DNA from: JAJRPT01 sp965661945
Lineage (GTDB): Bacteria; Bacteroidota; Ignavibacteria; Kapaibacteriales; UBA2268
Assembly: GCA_965661945.1 (NCBI GenBank)
Contig: CBFIFP010000003.1
Location: 124,001 to 188,000 of the forward strand
DNA: 64,000 nt
Direction: 5' to 3'
The stretch's first letter is position 1; every line of letters starts with the position of its first letter. The notes under the pieces are model-generated. The model was not told the origin of the DNA. It searched no databases and was given only the letters and a program-made list of their open reading frames with translations. This document shows, in pieces, positions 35,566 to 45,594 of the stretch. The position numbers and the translations under genes are program-made.

Positions 35566-38500
35566 TTATTCTAAAATCATTGGTATTGTTTTTACAAAGT
35601 TATGATTTCGTACCGAAATATAATAATAACCTCGACTAAGACCATTAGCATCAATTAAAATTTCATTTGAGTGACTTAGATTTTCATAAATACCAATATT
35701 TTTAACTCTATTACCTAATAAATCAAACAAATCTATACTAACATTATACATTGGCAACAAAGAATTTATTTCTAGAATAGTTGAAGTTTTTACCGGATTA
35801 TCATATAAAACTAAATCAAACTCTTTCTGTCCCTCTACACTTGAAACTCCAACATAAGCAATCATTTCTATCAATTTAGTTGGTTCGGCTATATCATTAC
35901 TTTCAATTATCAAGTTTAATTTTCTGATACCAGTCCTTTTTGCTTCAAAATCCACATTAATTTTTAGAGTATCACCATAATTTATAAAAAACGGAAGTTC
36001 TACTTCTGGTTCCAAAGAATTAATAAAATATTCTTTCACTAATGAGTTAGCGAGTTCAATTCTTTTAATTTCTATACCAAGTTCATTTTTGGGAGTTAAG
36101 TTAATAACAAAGCTTTTCTTTCCATTTTCTTCTATCTCACCTAAACTATAACTATCTCCATCAATACCTGCAAGTTCGGGTTTATCTGCAACTTTGAACT
36201 GTTTGTAATAAGAATTGCCAAATTCAGTTCTTACATTTTGATTAATAGTCCCGCCACTCTTAAATCTCAAGAAGCCCGCAGTAACTTGATTTAAAGCCCA
36301 ATAAGATAGACCATACCCATCTGCTGCTTGAATCATATATTCGTAACAACCTGTTTCAAGTTGAAATTCTTCGGTGTACTCCTGACCATTTTGAAATTGA
36401 GTACGAGTAACAAGGTTTTCACTTTTTGTTAAGTCATTAAATTGATAAGCAAGTGGTGGTTGCATATTATAAGCGCTCCAATTGCTTGCTTTCATTTCTA
36501 TTTTAGTATCAGAAAAATAATTATCAACTTCATTAAAATAACTACTTCCATAATTATTTCTAGAATAATTATCTTCGGCACCATTAACTTTTAATATCTC
36601 AATTTTATATTCCCGATTATTATAGGCAACTTTTTCAAATGCTTTGAAATCAAGTGGTATTTCAATTTCTTGTGAAGCTAAAGGCGGAATTTCACCTTCC
36701 CAAAGATATGTTCCTTCAAACTTATCATCAATCATCCATTTCACTTCAATAGAATTAATTACATTCTTCCCAGTATTAGAAATTAAAACTCTTGAATTAT
36801 TACAAATTGGATTGTACCTTAAAAACTCATCATGATTACTTGGAGAGATAATCTCTGTAATTGCAGCGTCTAAATCAAAGTTGAAATCTCCCATTTCCAC
36901 AAGATAACCGGTAAAAACCCAGTTCCCATGAGGATTAAATTGTGCAGGATTTTCAATTTCATAATCAAAATTGACTATCTGACCTGGTGAGACAAATTGA
37001 TTTATTTCATGTCTATAAGTAGTTACAGGTGCGCCCGGACACCAATCTGTTCTATCCAAAATCCAAGTTCCACCTTGAGGATAAACAGGATTATCTCCAC
37101 ACTCTTTCCAACCAGTCCAAGCAAATTCTTGAGAGCCATTTATCCAAAGGGAATGCTCTCTTGCACAGAATTCAGAGCAATTATTAGTAACACTAACATC
37201 TCCTCCAAACCCATGACCAGAACTCCGTGTTAATACCCTAAAGTGCGATGAATTTTTATCTAATTTTAAACTAACTGGGGCTATAACATCATTAGTAACT
37301 ACTTGTGAATAATTTCCTCCAGAACCCCAAATCTGTCTAATAGTATTTATATCTCGTGTAGGGGTTCCTTTAATAAAAATAAATTGCAAGTCAAGTAATT
37401 CTTGAGTATTACCCGCTCTTAAATCAATAAAACCATTTAAAACCGGAGCAAACTCAGTTACATCAACCTTCCACAAAAATCCATCATCACCTAAATCAAG
37501 CCCAATACCATATGGAGTTATAAATCTATCTATTTCGTAATCAACCGTAGGATTATACCATTTTATTTCAAAATTTGTATAAAGTTCGCTTTTTGTAGTA
37601 GCAATAGAGTCAATTTTTTCCATATCTTCGTTATAAACATAGAAATAATCAACCGGTGGATTCAAATGTAAAGTATCAGTAGATGTCCTTAAATTTCTTG
37701 TAATTTCATTATATTGATACGCTGGAACTACTTGATTTGGGGAATCATAATCATACACTAATAATGTATTTTGTGCTAAATCCTGGCGAATATCTTCTGT
37801 AGATTCAATAAGTTTAAGTGTTTGGGTGTTATATTCAAATACAACTGAAAATGTTACATCTAACTCTTGAAATTGCTTATAATACTCACCGGCTCTTGTT
37901 TTAATTAAATTTGGCAGACCTATAGCAACGGCGTTTATCTTATTCTTTGATTCATCTACTAATTGATTTGTGTTTAAATAATCATTAAATCTATAATGTA
38001 CTAACATATCATCAATATCAACTAAAAAACCAACTTTATACTGCTTAATTTCTTCTTTACTTAATTCTCTGTCCCAAATAGCGAAATCATTCATATTTCC
38101 AGTCCATCTTCCGTTGCTTGTAGCTCCTGAGGCGATTTTAAATACTTCGATACCAGTCATATCTAAAGTTTTATCGATTCCAGAATGCACAACTTCTCCA
38201 TTTCTGTAAATTTTCATCTCTCCAGTATTAGCATTTTTTGTAAATGCCCAATACGTCCATTCTCCCTTAAAATCAACATCAGTAGCTTCATAATCTATTC
38301 TATCATGAGTAGCTCCGTTGTTTCCGGCATCCCAATAAATTCTTCTGTTGCTCCAAGGCAAATGAGCATTTAAGACTCTTTGATTACTTCTATTAACTGC
38401 CTCAAATATTTGAGTATTATAAGGAAGTGATTTATCACCTTTTGCCCAAAATGCTATAGTGATTTCTTTATCAATTGATGAAAGTGCTTCTTTAGGAATT

Positions 38501-39357
38501 TCCACATAATTATTACCACTAAATTCTATATGTTTATTTTCTTGCAGAAAGTTAACAATAGAATGCTCATCGCTTGCGATAGTTTTAAACTTAAATTCTT
38601 TTCCATCCTCTGCAGTTAAAATTATAGCAAATTTTGGATTACTTAATATTGAAAAATCTTCAGGGATTGGTACTTCAAAATATTCATCAAGCGTTTCAAA
38701 ATCTACATCATCATAATATAATAATTGAGAAGAACTAAAATCAATTTCATCATTAATAATTCTTGCAATTTTTACTTGTAGATTTTTTAGTACACCAGTT
38801 GAATTCTCTTCTTTATTAATTGGAAATTTAATTAAATTAATTTCTTCTAAATTTGAGTTAGAAAAGTCATATTTCAAGTATAATTTATTATTTTTAAAAG
38901 GAGTATAAATTTCAGAACTACCATCAATAGTTTGTCTATTTTTTTCATCACGTAATTCTATTTCATTTCTAAATTTGTTCAAACGAATTATCCTGTAAGG
39001 CGATTCGTTCCCTTCGCTAATCATTTCAGGTGTTTGATTATTAAGAACATATTTGTATTGTATTGCTTCTGTAGAGTCATATCTACCAAGTGTATCTCGG
39101 ACAACTGTATATGTTAAATAATCCCACTCACCACAATCAAATCTATCTCTTGTTGTTCTGGGGTCGCATTTTAATGTATAGTGCATAATTATTTTTTCGT
39201 ATTGGTCGCGTGGAGGTAGTTCAAAAATACCTCTTCTGGTTGTAATTGAATCAAAAGTAAATGTCTTTACAATTATTGAATCACCTCTTACTTCATAAGA
39301 GATTACATCAAAAGTAAAAATTATAAATAAAATTGATATAATGATAAATCTTTTCAT
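35566..39357 (-). CDS. Secreted PNGase F-like protein with LamG insert and T9SS sorting domain
   Basis: 1263 residues. Signal peptide (MKRFIIISILFIIFTFDVIS). The PNGase F N-domain has KCDPRTTRDRFDCGEWDYLTY near residue 70. A LamG/concanavalin-like domain (~276-442; FSGNNYVEIP, WTYWAFTKN, AIWDREL) is inserted. The N-domain resumes with ITPYGIGLDLG, and the C-domain with SSGHGFGGD at ~712, CSEFCAREH and NPVYPQGGTWILDR. The last ~85 residues are a type IX sorting domain (LYDNPVKTS, DLLGNRV). PNGase F cuts N-glycans from asparagine; whether this relative does so is unproven. AAAGGTG precedes the ATG. Confidence 0.85.
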   Translation of the reverse strand: MKRFIIISILFIIFTFDVISYEVRGDSIIVKTFTFDSITTRRGIFELPPRDQYEKIIMHYTLKCDPRTTRDRFDCGEWDYLTYTVVRDTLGRYDSTEAIQYKYVLNNQTPEMISEGNESPYRIIRLNKFRNEIELRDEKNRQTIDGSSEIYTPFKNNKLYLKYDFSNSNLEEINLIKFPINKEENSTGVLKNLQVKIARIINDEIDFSSSQLLYYDDVDFETLDEYFEVPIPEDFSILSNPKFAIILTAEDGKEFKFKTIASDEHSIVNFLQENKHIEFSGNNYVEIPKEALSSIDKEITIAFWAKGDKSLPYNTQIFEAVNRSNQRVLNAHLPWSNRRIYWDAGNNGATHDRIDYEATDVDFKGEWTYWAFTKNANTGEMKIYRNGEVVHSGIDKTLDMTGIEVFKIASGATSNGRWTGNMNDFAIWDRELSKEEIKQYKVGFLVDIDDMLVHYRFNDYLNTNQLVDESKNKINAVAIGLPNLIKTRAGEYYKQFQELDVTFSVVFEYNTQTLKLIESTEDIRQDLAQNTLLVYDYDSPNQVVPAYQYNEITRNLRTSTDTLHLNPPVDYFYVYNEDMEKIDSIATTKSELYTNFEIKWYNPTVDYEIDRFITPYGIGLDLGDDGFLWKVDVTEFAPVLNGFIDLRAGNTQELLDLQFIFIKGTPTRDINTIRQIWGSGGNYSQVVTNDVIAPVSLKLDKNSSHFRVLTRSSGHGFGGDVSVTNNCSEFCAREHSLWINGSQEFAWTGWKECGDNPVYPQGGTWILDRTDWCPGAPVTTYRHEINQFVSPGQIVNFDYEIENPAQFNPHGNWVFTGYLVEMGDFNFDLDAAITEIISPSNHDEFLRYNPICNNSRVLISNTGKNVINSIEVKWMIDDKFEGTYLWEGEIPPLASQEIEIPLDFKAFEKVAYNNREYKIEILKVNGAEDNYSRNNYGSSYFNEVDNYFSDTKIEMKASNWSAYNMQPPLAYQFNDLTKSENLVTRTQFQNGQEYTEEFQLETGCYEYMIQAADGYGLSYWALNQVTAGFLRFKSGGTINQNVRTEFGNSYYKQFKVADKPELAGIDGDSYSLGEIEENGKKSFVINLTPKNELGIEIKRIELANSLVKEYFINSLEPEVELPFFINYGDTLKINVDFEAKRTGIRKLNLIIESNDIAEPTKLIEMIAYVGVSSVEGQKEFDLVLYDNPVKTSTILEINSLLPMYNVSIDLFDLLGNRVKNIGIYENLSHSNEILIDANGLSRGYYYISVRNHNFVKTIPMILE

Positions 39358-39463
39358 TTTTGCACCTTTCTAAAATATTTCTTAATTTAGTTATATAAAA
39401 TTTTAACTTTTATAAATTTAAAATTAACAAATTATTCTCAATAAATAAAATTTAAGTGGAAAA

Positions 39464-40954
39464 ATGAAGTATTATCTCAATAAAAAGCAAAGTTACAAGA
39501 TTGATAAATTTGCTATTGAAGAATTGAATATACCTGGTAGAGTACTAATGGAAAATGCGGCTCATTCGTCATACAATATTATTATTAACTTATCAGAAAT
39601 CAATAGAGTAAATAATATTTTAATTTTATGTGGAAATGGAAATAATGGTGGTGACGGCTTTGCTCTTGCTAGATATCTAGTAAATAAATTTGATGTAACA
39701 ATTTATTTCAATGGTAATTCAGATAAATTGTCTGATGAAACCTTAAATAATTATAAAATTGTTAATAACTTAAAAATAAATATAATCAAAAGTTTAGATA
39801 TTGCTTTAACTAGTGATTATCAACTTATAATTGAATCACTAGTTGGAATTGGTGCTGATGAAAATATAAAGGAAGAATTACAAACTAGTTTAATCAAGAT
39901 TAATAATTATCCTGCATTAAAAATTGCAATAGACTCTCCGGCTGGACTGAATGTAAACACAGGTAAGGCAAATCCAAACACATTCAAGGCAGATTACACA
40001 ATTTCAATGTTTTCTGAAAAAGTAGGGTTATTTATTAATGAAGGACAAAGTTTTGCAGGAAAAGTAATCAGGGCAAATATTGGAATTCCTGATAAATATT
40101 TAGGTCAGTTCACTCAATTAAAAAGCTTAGAAGAAAATGACTTAACTCAAAACTATAAACAAAGAAACAAAAATACATCAAAATTTGATTATGGGAGGAT
40201 TTGTATAATTGCTGGCTCTAAAGATATGCTTGGTGCAGGAGCATTAGCCGCTAATGCAGCAATTTCCTCTGGTGCTGGGCTTGTTCATCTTATATCTATA
40301 GAAAGGCACTCTGCTCTGCTTCCTGAGGTGATTTGCCATATTTTCCAACAAAATGAGCTTGGTACTCTTTCACTTATGAATCTTAACGAAATAATAGAAA
40401 TTACTGAAAAATGCGATGTAATTGCTATCGGACCTGGTATTTCAAATAATCGAGATATTTTAAATCTATCTATCAAAATAATTGAACACTGCGAAAATAA
40501 AAAGATAATTATTGATGCAGATGCACTAAAATGTATCGACGTTAACTCTCAATTAAATGAAAATTTTATCTTAACTCCACACTTAGGTGAGTTTGCGAGT
40601 ATCATAAATGAAGAAAGAACTAAAATTCAAGAAAATCGTATTGATTATGTAAATAATTGGGCGAAAAAACTTAATTGCAATATTATTTTAAAGGGCTATC
40701 CATCTCTAATATCAAATGGAAAAGACACCTATTTGAATCTGACTGGAAATCCCGGACTTGCAACAGCAGGAAGTGGTGATGTGCTAACAGGTATGTTATC
40801 TGCGGTTTATAGCCGATATGATGACCCAATTTTATCATCTGCAATAGCAACATATATACACGGAAAAATTGCAGACGACTTCACTAAAAATTATTCACAA
40901 AGCGGACTTACAGCCAGTAAAATAATAAATGAACTTAAAAATTACGAAATTTAA
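39464..40954 (+). CDS. nnr: Bifunctional NAD(P)H-hydrate epimerase/dehydratase
   Basis: 496 residues. The N-terminal YjeF epimerase domain (~1-210) has LMENAAHSSYNII, ILCGNGNNGGDGFALARYL and IDSPAGLNVNTGK. The C-terminal ADP-dependent dehydratase domain has AGSKDMLGAGALAANAAISSGAGLVHL, IAIGPGIS, ILTPHLGEF and GNPGLATAGSGDVLTGML. Together they repair hydrated NAD(P)H. Its end overlaps the VanZ-like gene by 26 bases. Confidence 0.96.
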   Translation: MKYYLNKKQSYKIDKFAIEELNIPGRVLMENAAHSSYNIIINLSEINRVNNILILCGNGNNGGDGFALARYLVNKFDVTIYFNGNSDKLSDETLNNYKIVNNLKINIIKSLDIALTSDYQLIIESLVGIGADENIKEELQTSLIKINNYPALKIAIDSPAGLNVNTGKANPNTFKADYTISMFSEKVGLFINEGQSFAGKVIRANIGIPDKYLGQFTQLKSLEENDLTQNYKQRNKNTSKFDYGRICIIAGSKDMLGAGALAANAAISSGAGLVHLISIERHSALLPEVICHIFQQNELGTLSLMNLNEIIEITEKCDVIAIGPGISNNRDILNLSIKIIEHCENKKIIIDADALKCIDVNSQLNENFILTPHLGEFASIINEERTKIQENRIDYVNNWAKKLNCNIILKGYPSLISNGKDTYLNLTGNPGLATAGSGDVLTGMLSAVYSRYDDPILSSAIATYIHGKIADDFTKNYSQSGLTASKIINELKNYEI

Positions 40955-41369
40955 AAAAATTATCTCTTTTATTCCTTTATTGTTAGCAAGTTTGACGCTT
41001 TTTATTGCTTCACATCAAGAAGGTGTTCCGTTTGATACATCAATTTTTATCTTCCAAGATAAAATACTCCACTTTTTTGCTTATCTCATTTATGGACTAA
41101 CTATTCAATTCTTTCTTATATCTTTTGATTTAACAAAGAAAAAATATATTCTTTTAACAATTTTGATTGGCTCATTATATGGCTTTTCAGATGAGTTTCA
41201 TCAATACTTTATTGCAAATAGAAGCACAGAGTTTTTTGATTGGGTTGCTGATACTTTGGGTTGTACTTCTTCTTTAATACTAAATAATCAAATAAAAAGT
41301 GTTTACAATAAAATTTTCAAGAAACAAAATATTAAAATATTATTTAAATCTATAATAAAAATTATTTAA
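40929..41369 (+). CDS. VanZ-like family protein
   Basis: 146 residues with four membrane helices. The family core is visible: DKILHFFAYLIYGL, then YGFSDEFHQYFIANRSTEFFDWVADTLGC. VanZ-like proteins are associated with teicoplanin resistance in Gram-positives but are widespread and mostly uncharacterised. A lysine/isoleucine-rich tail follows. It starts inside nnr, so expression is coupled to it. Confidence 0.85.
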   Translation: MNLKITKFKKIISFIPLLLASLTLFIASHQEGVPFDTSIFIFQDKILHFFAYLIYGLTIQFFLISFDLTKKKYILLTILIGSLYGFSDEFHQYFIANRSTEFFDWVADTLGCTSSLILNNQIKSVYNKIFKKQNIKILFKSIIKII

Positions 41370-41785
41370 ATCTTAAAAAAATGATAATTTTGCTTTATTA
41401 TTATGAAAAAAATAAAAAATTATTATTGTTAATCATTATAAAATAATCACAAAATTCCCAATAGAAATAATAATTACTTGTCATACTTAAACGAAGTGAA
41501 ATATACAGTTGATAAAATTACACTTCTAATATAATCTAGAATATGAACTTATCTCATTCTTACATGCAAGTTCTTTGGAGTATTATTTTATATTAAACTT
41601 ATTAGTATATACTTATAATATTATTTAGAAATTTATAATTTTAAAAGGAAAATCTGATATAATTTTTTATTTGACAAATTTCAATAATCACTATTACTTC
41701 AAATTTTATAATATATAATTTATTTTTTGCTATTCTATTAAACCTTTTTATTAATTTTGTGTCTAATAATTAGAAACAAAATTAT
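41370..41785. other. AT-rich region before the ECF sigma operon
   Basis: 416 bases, over 80% A+T, without a credible ORF. TAATTTTG at 41752-41759 resembles a Bacteroidota -7 box 26 bases before the sigma-factor start. TTTG at 41726-41729 precedes it by 22 bases instead of the usual 19, so this promoter is tentative. An ECF-autoregulated promoter could also lie here. Nothing else recognisable. Confidence 0.5.
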
Positions 41786-42358
41786 ATGAAAATTTCAAAA
41801 CAAATAGAGATTGATGATTTAGATATTATAAATGACTATTTATCATCCAAAAGTGATAAATCAGTTAATCTATTTATCAGAAAACATCAAAGTTTTGTTT
41901 ATCAAATAGTTCTAAGGTATTTAAAAAATATTCAAGATGCTGAGGAAGTAACTCAAGATGTTCTAATTAAAGCCCTTAATAATCTACATACTTTTAAACA
42001 TAATGCCAATATTAAAACTTGGCTTTATAGAATCTCTGTAAATAATTCTAAAAACTTTCTACTAAAAAAGAAGTTAAGAAATATATTTACATTAATGGGA
42101 CAAGAGCAAGGTTACAATGATATTGCTATCAACTATGATGACGGGCAGAAAATCCTAGAAAATCAAGAATTTAAAATAAAATTCTATAAAAGTTTAGAAA
42201 AATTACCAGAAAAACAAAGAGAGACATTTGCCTTAAGATATCTTGAAGATTTAAGTTACGATGAGATATCAAATATTTTAGGTACTTCTGTTGGAGGACT
42301 TAAAGCAAACTACTTTCAAGCAGTAAAAAAATTAGGAGTTATACTAAATGAAAAATAA
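41786..42358 (+). CDS. ECF RNA polymerase sigma factor
   Basis: 190 residues. Region 2 reads FVYQIVLRYLKNIQDAEEVTQDVLIKAL, then NIKTWLYRISVN. Region 4 reads LEKLPEKQRETFALRYLEDLSYDEISNILGTSVGGLKANYFQAVKKL. This is the standard group 4 (ECF) layout, with no region 3 and no extra domain. It overlaps the membrane protein gene downstream by 11 bases, as sigma/anti-sigma pairs often do, and the cassette ends with a Spy-like periplasmic protein, suggesting an envelope-stress role. Confidence 0.93.
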   Translation: MKISKQIEIDDLDIINDYLSSKSDKSVNLFIRKHQSFVYQIVLRYLKNIQDAEEVTQDVLIKALNNLHTFKHNANIKTWLYRISVNNSKNFLLKKKLRNIFTLMGQEQGYNDIAINYDDGQKILENQEFKIKFYKSLEKLPEKQRETFALRYLEDLSYDEISNILGTSVGGLKANYFQAVKKLGVILNEK

Positions 42359-42974
42359 ACTAACTTACCAAGAAATTGAGGAATTAATTCCAGATTACGT
42401 TTTGGACAAACTTGATAATAGTTTAAAAATAGATTTTGAAGAATGTATTAAGCAATATGATGATTTACTAACTGAAGTTCAAAATGCAAAGCAAACATTT
42501 GAACTTTTTGAGAAATTTGACCTTAAAGCAACCATAAAACAAGAATCAAAAAATTTAAGCAGAAAAGTAAAAGAAAAACCATATAAAAAGCAAATTACAA
42601 GTCCTTTTTTAACATATTTACCAAAATATGTTTATCCAAGTCTAGGTCTTTTAGTAATTGTATATCTTTTATTCTTTGGAGACCCTAAAATAATTAACAA
42701 AGAAGAAACCAATAATAAAATCTTTTATAATAACGAGGTAGTCGAAAAATTTGATGAGGAAAATGTTATTGATTATCTTACAGATAATAACTTGTTTAAT
42801 GATGATTATAGTCTCGAACTTGAAAATTACAACGATTTAATTAACATAGACGATAATAGTATAAATGTTTATTACTATGAAAAGTTTCAATACGATGAGT
42901 TTTTAAATAATATTGATGAAAAAGAATTTTTAATAATTTTAAAGGAGTTAAAAGATGAAAAAATTGATGTTTAG
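42348..42974 (+). CDS. Putative anti-sigma factor
   Basis: 208 residues. A cytoplasmic N-terminal part (YQEIEELIPDYVLDKLDNSLKIDFEECI) resembles the short anti-sigma helices of FecR/RsgI-type proteins. It has one membrane helix (YPSLGLLVIVYLLFFGD, ~96-112) and an acidic Asn/Asp-rich outer domain. No zinc-binding H-x(3)-C-x(2)-C motif is present. The call rests on topology and on overlap with the ECF sigma gene; the gene also overlaps the Spy-like gene by 20 bases. Confidence 0.7.
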   Translation: MKNKLTYQEIEELIPDYVLDKLDNSLKIDFEECIKQYDDLLTEVQNAKQTFELFEKFDLKATIKQESKNLSRKVKEKPYKKQITSPFLTYLPKYVYPSLGLLVIVYLLFFGDPKIINKEETNNKIFYNNEVVEKFDEENVIDYLTDNNLFNDDYSLELENYNDLINIDDNSINVYYYEKFQYDEFLNNIDEKEFLIILKELKDEKIDV

Positions 42975-43425
42975 TTTAATAATCTTACTATTAGCAACTC
43001 AAGTTTTCGCACAGCCAAGAAAAGGTAAAGAAAGAATAAATACAGTAAAAAAAATTAAACTATTAGAAGTATTAGAATTAGATGAAGCCACTTCTGACAA
43101 AGTTTTAGTTAAATATACTGCTTGGGAAAATAAAATTGATGATATGATTGAGGAATTTGATAAACAAGAAGAAGTCTTAAGCGGAGCAATCAAATCTGGG
43201 AAAAAGGAAGAAATAGTTAGTCAAACTATAAACTTTCAAAACATAAAAACTAAATTTATCAAAACAGTTGAAGATAGAGATAAAGATATGAAGTCTATGT
43301 TAACCGAACTTCAATATGCAAAATATCTTATTTTTGAGAAGAGATTCAGAAAAGAACTCGGTCAGCAAATAATGAAACATCACAGAGGCGAAGGTGGTAA
43401 AAATAAAGGAAGAAACAGAGATTAA
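42955..43425 (+). CDS. Spy/CpxP-like periplasmic protein
   Basis: 156 residues. Signal peptide (MKKLMFSLIILLLATQVFAQ) followed by a wholly helical, highly charged protein with the layout of Spy/CpxP relatives (LLEVLELDEATSDKVLVKY, MLTELQYAKYLIFEKRFRKEL) and a His/Gly/Lys-rich tail (HHRGEGGKNKGRNRD). Such proteins sense or chaperone misfolded envelope proteins, or bind metals. It is the third member of the sigma/anti-sigma cassette. An AAAGGAG ribosome site lies within the upstream gene. Confidence 0.75.
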   Translation: MKKLMFSLIILLLATQVFAQPRKGKERINTVKKIKLLEVLELDEATSDKVLVKYTAWENKIDDMIEEFDKQEEVLSGAIKSGKKEEIVSQTINFQNIKTKFIKTVEDRDKDMKSMLTELQYAKYLIFEKRFRKELGQQIMKHHRGEGGKNKGRNRD

Positions 43426-43440
43426 GTGATTGATAAATAT

Positions 43441-43473
43441 GATGGGAATGTTAATTTACATTCCCATTTTTTT
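43441..43473. terminator. Intrinsic terminator after the sigma cassette
   Basis: Perfect 10-bp stem (ATGGGAATGT, 43442-43451, with ACATTCCCAT, 43458-43467), a 6-base loop and seven T residues. It lies between the convergent sigma cassette and the retropepsin-like gene. Confidence 0.9.
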
Positions 43474-43933
43474 ATAGAATAATATTTTTTGCTTTAAGAT
43501 TTGAAGACACATTAGTTTTTGAGACATCAACAACAAAATTTTTATTTAATAATTTCCTACCAAGCAGAATAGGATATCTCATCTTACCACGATCAGTTAA
43601 TGTAAATTCTGTTTTATATACATTACCAAAAAGAACTACCTCAGTCGAGATAACAAATCTAAACTGCAACTGCCCGTTGGAAGAACGAACTCTTCTCTCT
43701 TTAAAATTATATATCTGAAAATCTTTCTTTTGATAATCTGGATGCTTGGGGTCTAGCAATTTAAAAGTCAAATATTCCATACCATCTTTTTCTTTTATTT
43801 GAACTCTATGGCAATGTATAGAAGATGTATCAGCACCCGTATCTACTTTACAAAGAATGTTTGTTAAGCCAAGTTCTGGTAAATCAATACTATCTACTCT
43901 TCCTATAGTATATTTTTTTTTGTTTATTTTCAT
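43472..43933 (-). CDS. Retropepsin-like protein (RimB / ATP-dependent zinc protease family)
   Basis: 153 residues forming one retropepsin-like domain: IGRVDSIDLPELG, CKVDTGADTSSIHCHRV (the Asp-Thr-Gly active-site loop), TLTDRGKMRYPILLGRKLL. This family, PF05618, is often annotated as ATP-dependent zinc protease; RimB members act with RimK-type glutamate ligases. No rimK is adjacent. The cutting activity is family knowledge, and the D-T-G motif is intact here. Confidence 0.85.
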   Translation of the reverse strand: MKINKKKYTIGRVDSIDLPELGLTNILCKVDTGADTSSIHCHRVQIKEKDGMEYLTFKLLDPKHPDYQKKDFQIYNFKERRVRSSNGQLQFRFVISTEVVLFGNVYKTEFTLTDRGKMRYPILLGRKLLNKNFVVDVSKTNVSSNLKAKNIIL

Positions 43934-44201
43934 TTAATACTTGTATTTAAAATCATTATTAAAATAATCAATTGAAACTTAAACGATATTAAATATAAAT
44001 TAGTTTAAATTATGGAAAAGTAAATTATATCATAATTGATTGTTAGTTATAAAACATAAGGTCATTATTAATATATAAAATAATTTATCTGAGTTTTATG
44101 TCTTTCTAAAATTATAATGCTTCGAATATTAATCCAATTTGTCGATAATTGTTAAAAATTTTTGAAGTTGTTTAAAAAATTAACTTTTCAATAATTTATG
44201 T

Positions 44202-45587
44202 TTATATTTTTCCTTCAGAATTATATTTTTTATTATATCTTATTAAAAACAAAATGCTTATAAATAATATGATTAAAAATGGAATCCAAGAAATAAATGG
44301 AGTATAATTTGAAAAAAGATAATTTGTCGTTTCTAAATGTGTTAATTCTAATTTGTTGCTAAGAATAGAAAGAGCATCTTTATGATTTGATTCAATGTTA
44401 AATTCTAGCAATAGTGCTTTTTGTGCAAGATGTGATTTCTCACCAAGATTATCATATAAAATTCCACCAGTTAAAGCTCCGAACATATATCCTAAAGCAT
44501 AGGAAATATACAAGAAACTAATATACTGACTCTCTTTATAATCTGGCGACATTTTAGAAATTATCTCTTGAAACTTAGGTCTGACAATCATCTCACCAAT
44601 TGAGTAAACAATTATTCCTAAGATTAATATTAATGAAAGTTGCGAAATCCCAGAGAAAAAACATCCAACTAAAATTAAAATAAGTCCAATAATTAGTATA
44701 TTTACTTTATTAAACTTAGAAGTATAATTCCCTACAAACTTAACCAAAACTATTACCAAAAAGGCGTTTAGCATAAATATCATCTGATATGAAAGCATAA
44801 CTCCAGTCTCTGTTGTTTTTGTCATAAATTCTGGAAGAGAAAGCCATATAACTATATCAGAAGTATCAACCCAATCAACAATATAATTCGGTAACATTTC
44901 ATAAAAATTAATATAAACTACAGTGAATCCAGTCATTATAAAAACAAGTTGCAACATTCTTTTATCTGAAAGCGCTAATTTAATAGACTCTTTAACACCT
45001 GATTTTAAAATAACTTCTCCAACCTGTTTTCTTTCTTTTAGATTATAAATCAATGGTATATTTATTAAAATAATTACTGCAGAAGAAAGAAAGGTAATTT
45101 CATAAGATATTTTTTCAAGGTAAACAATTAAAATAGTGGATGTAATAACAGCTATATTTATATACTGTATATAACTGCTCCAAATTTTGTGGCTTTGATT
45201 ATTTTTTGAGTGAAAAGCTAAATATCCCTCTAAACTCGGTTTGAAAATCCCAGAACCTACTCCTAATACCGTTACCGAAATTAAAAACATTAGAAAATTA
45301 GTTGAATAGGGGATAAGTAAATAACCAGAAATTAAAATTATTTGAGAGATATAAAGTGACTTCTTAATTCCTACTTTCTCTGCATAAGAACCATAAATAA
45401 TAGCAGTTACATTTTGAAAAAATACCCAAACTACAAATATTAATCCTTTGTAAGTATGCGACCACATCAAACTTCCCTCTACATCCTTTTGTGATATATA
45501 AACAGGAAGTTCAATAACAGCTATCCAAAGAGCGGCATACATAAAAAATTGAATAAAAAGAAGTAATCTAATTTGATTATCTTTCAT
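44202..45587 (-). CDS. MFS transporter
   Basis: 461 residues with about twelve membrane helices. First-half features are FMYAALWIAVIELPVYI, the loop SYAEKVGIKKSLYIS (MFS motif A-like) and GVGSGIFKPSLEGYLAF. The second half has GIIVYSIGEMIVRPKFQEII and YALGYMFGALTGGILYD. G-x-F-K-P and E-M-x-x-x-P-K recall the POT/peptide-transporter side of the superfamily. The substrate is unknown. It begins seven bases after the ZnuA-like gene. Confidence 0.88.
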   Translation of the reverse strand: MKDNQIRLLLFIQFFMYAALWIAVIELPVYISQKDVEGSLMWSHTYKGLIFVVWVFFQNVTAIIYGSYAEKVGIKKSLYISQIILISGYLLIPYSTNFLMFLISVTVLGVGSGIFKPSLEGYLAFHSKNNQSHKIWSSYIQYINIAVITSTILIVYLEKISYEITFLSSAVIILINIPLIYNLKERKQVGEVILKSGVKESIKLALSDKRMLQLVFIMTGFTVVYINFYEMLPNYIVDWVDTSDIVIWLSLPEFMTKTTETGVMLSYQMIFMLNAFLVIVLVKFVGNYTSKFNKVNILIIGLILILVGCFFSGISQLSLILILGIIVYSIGEMIVRPKFQEIISKMSPDYKESQYISFLYISYALGYMFGALTGGILYDNLGEKSHLAQKALLLEFNIESNHKDALSILSNKLELTHLETTNYLFSNYTPFISWIPFLIILFISILFLIRYNKKYNSEGKI

Positions 45588-45594
45588 AAGAAAT

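Noticed and set aside
41752..41759. Firm promoter call for the ECF sigma operon
   Set aside because: The -7-like box is good, but the upstream TTTG is spaced 22 rather than 19 bases; kept only as a remark in the intergenic entry.
43934..44201. Possible small RNA or promoter between the retropepsin-like and MFS genes
   Set aside because: The 268 bases are plain AT-rich sequence without a stable hairpin, T run or consensus promoter.
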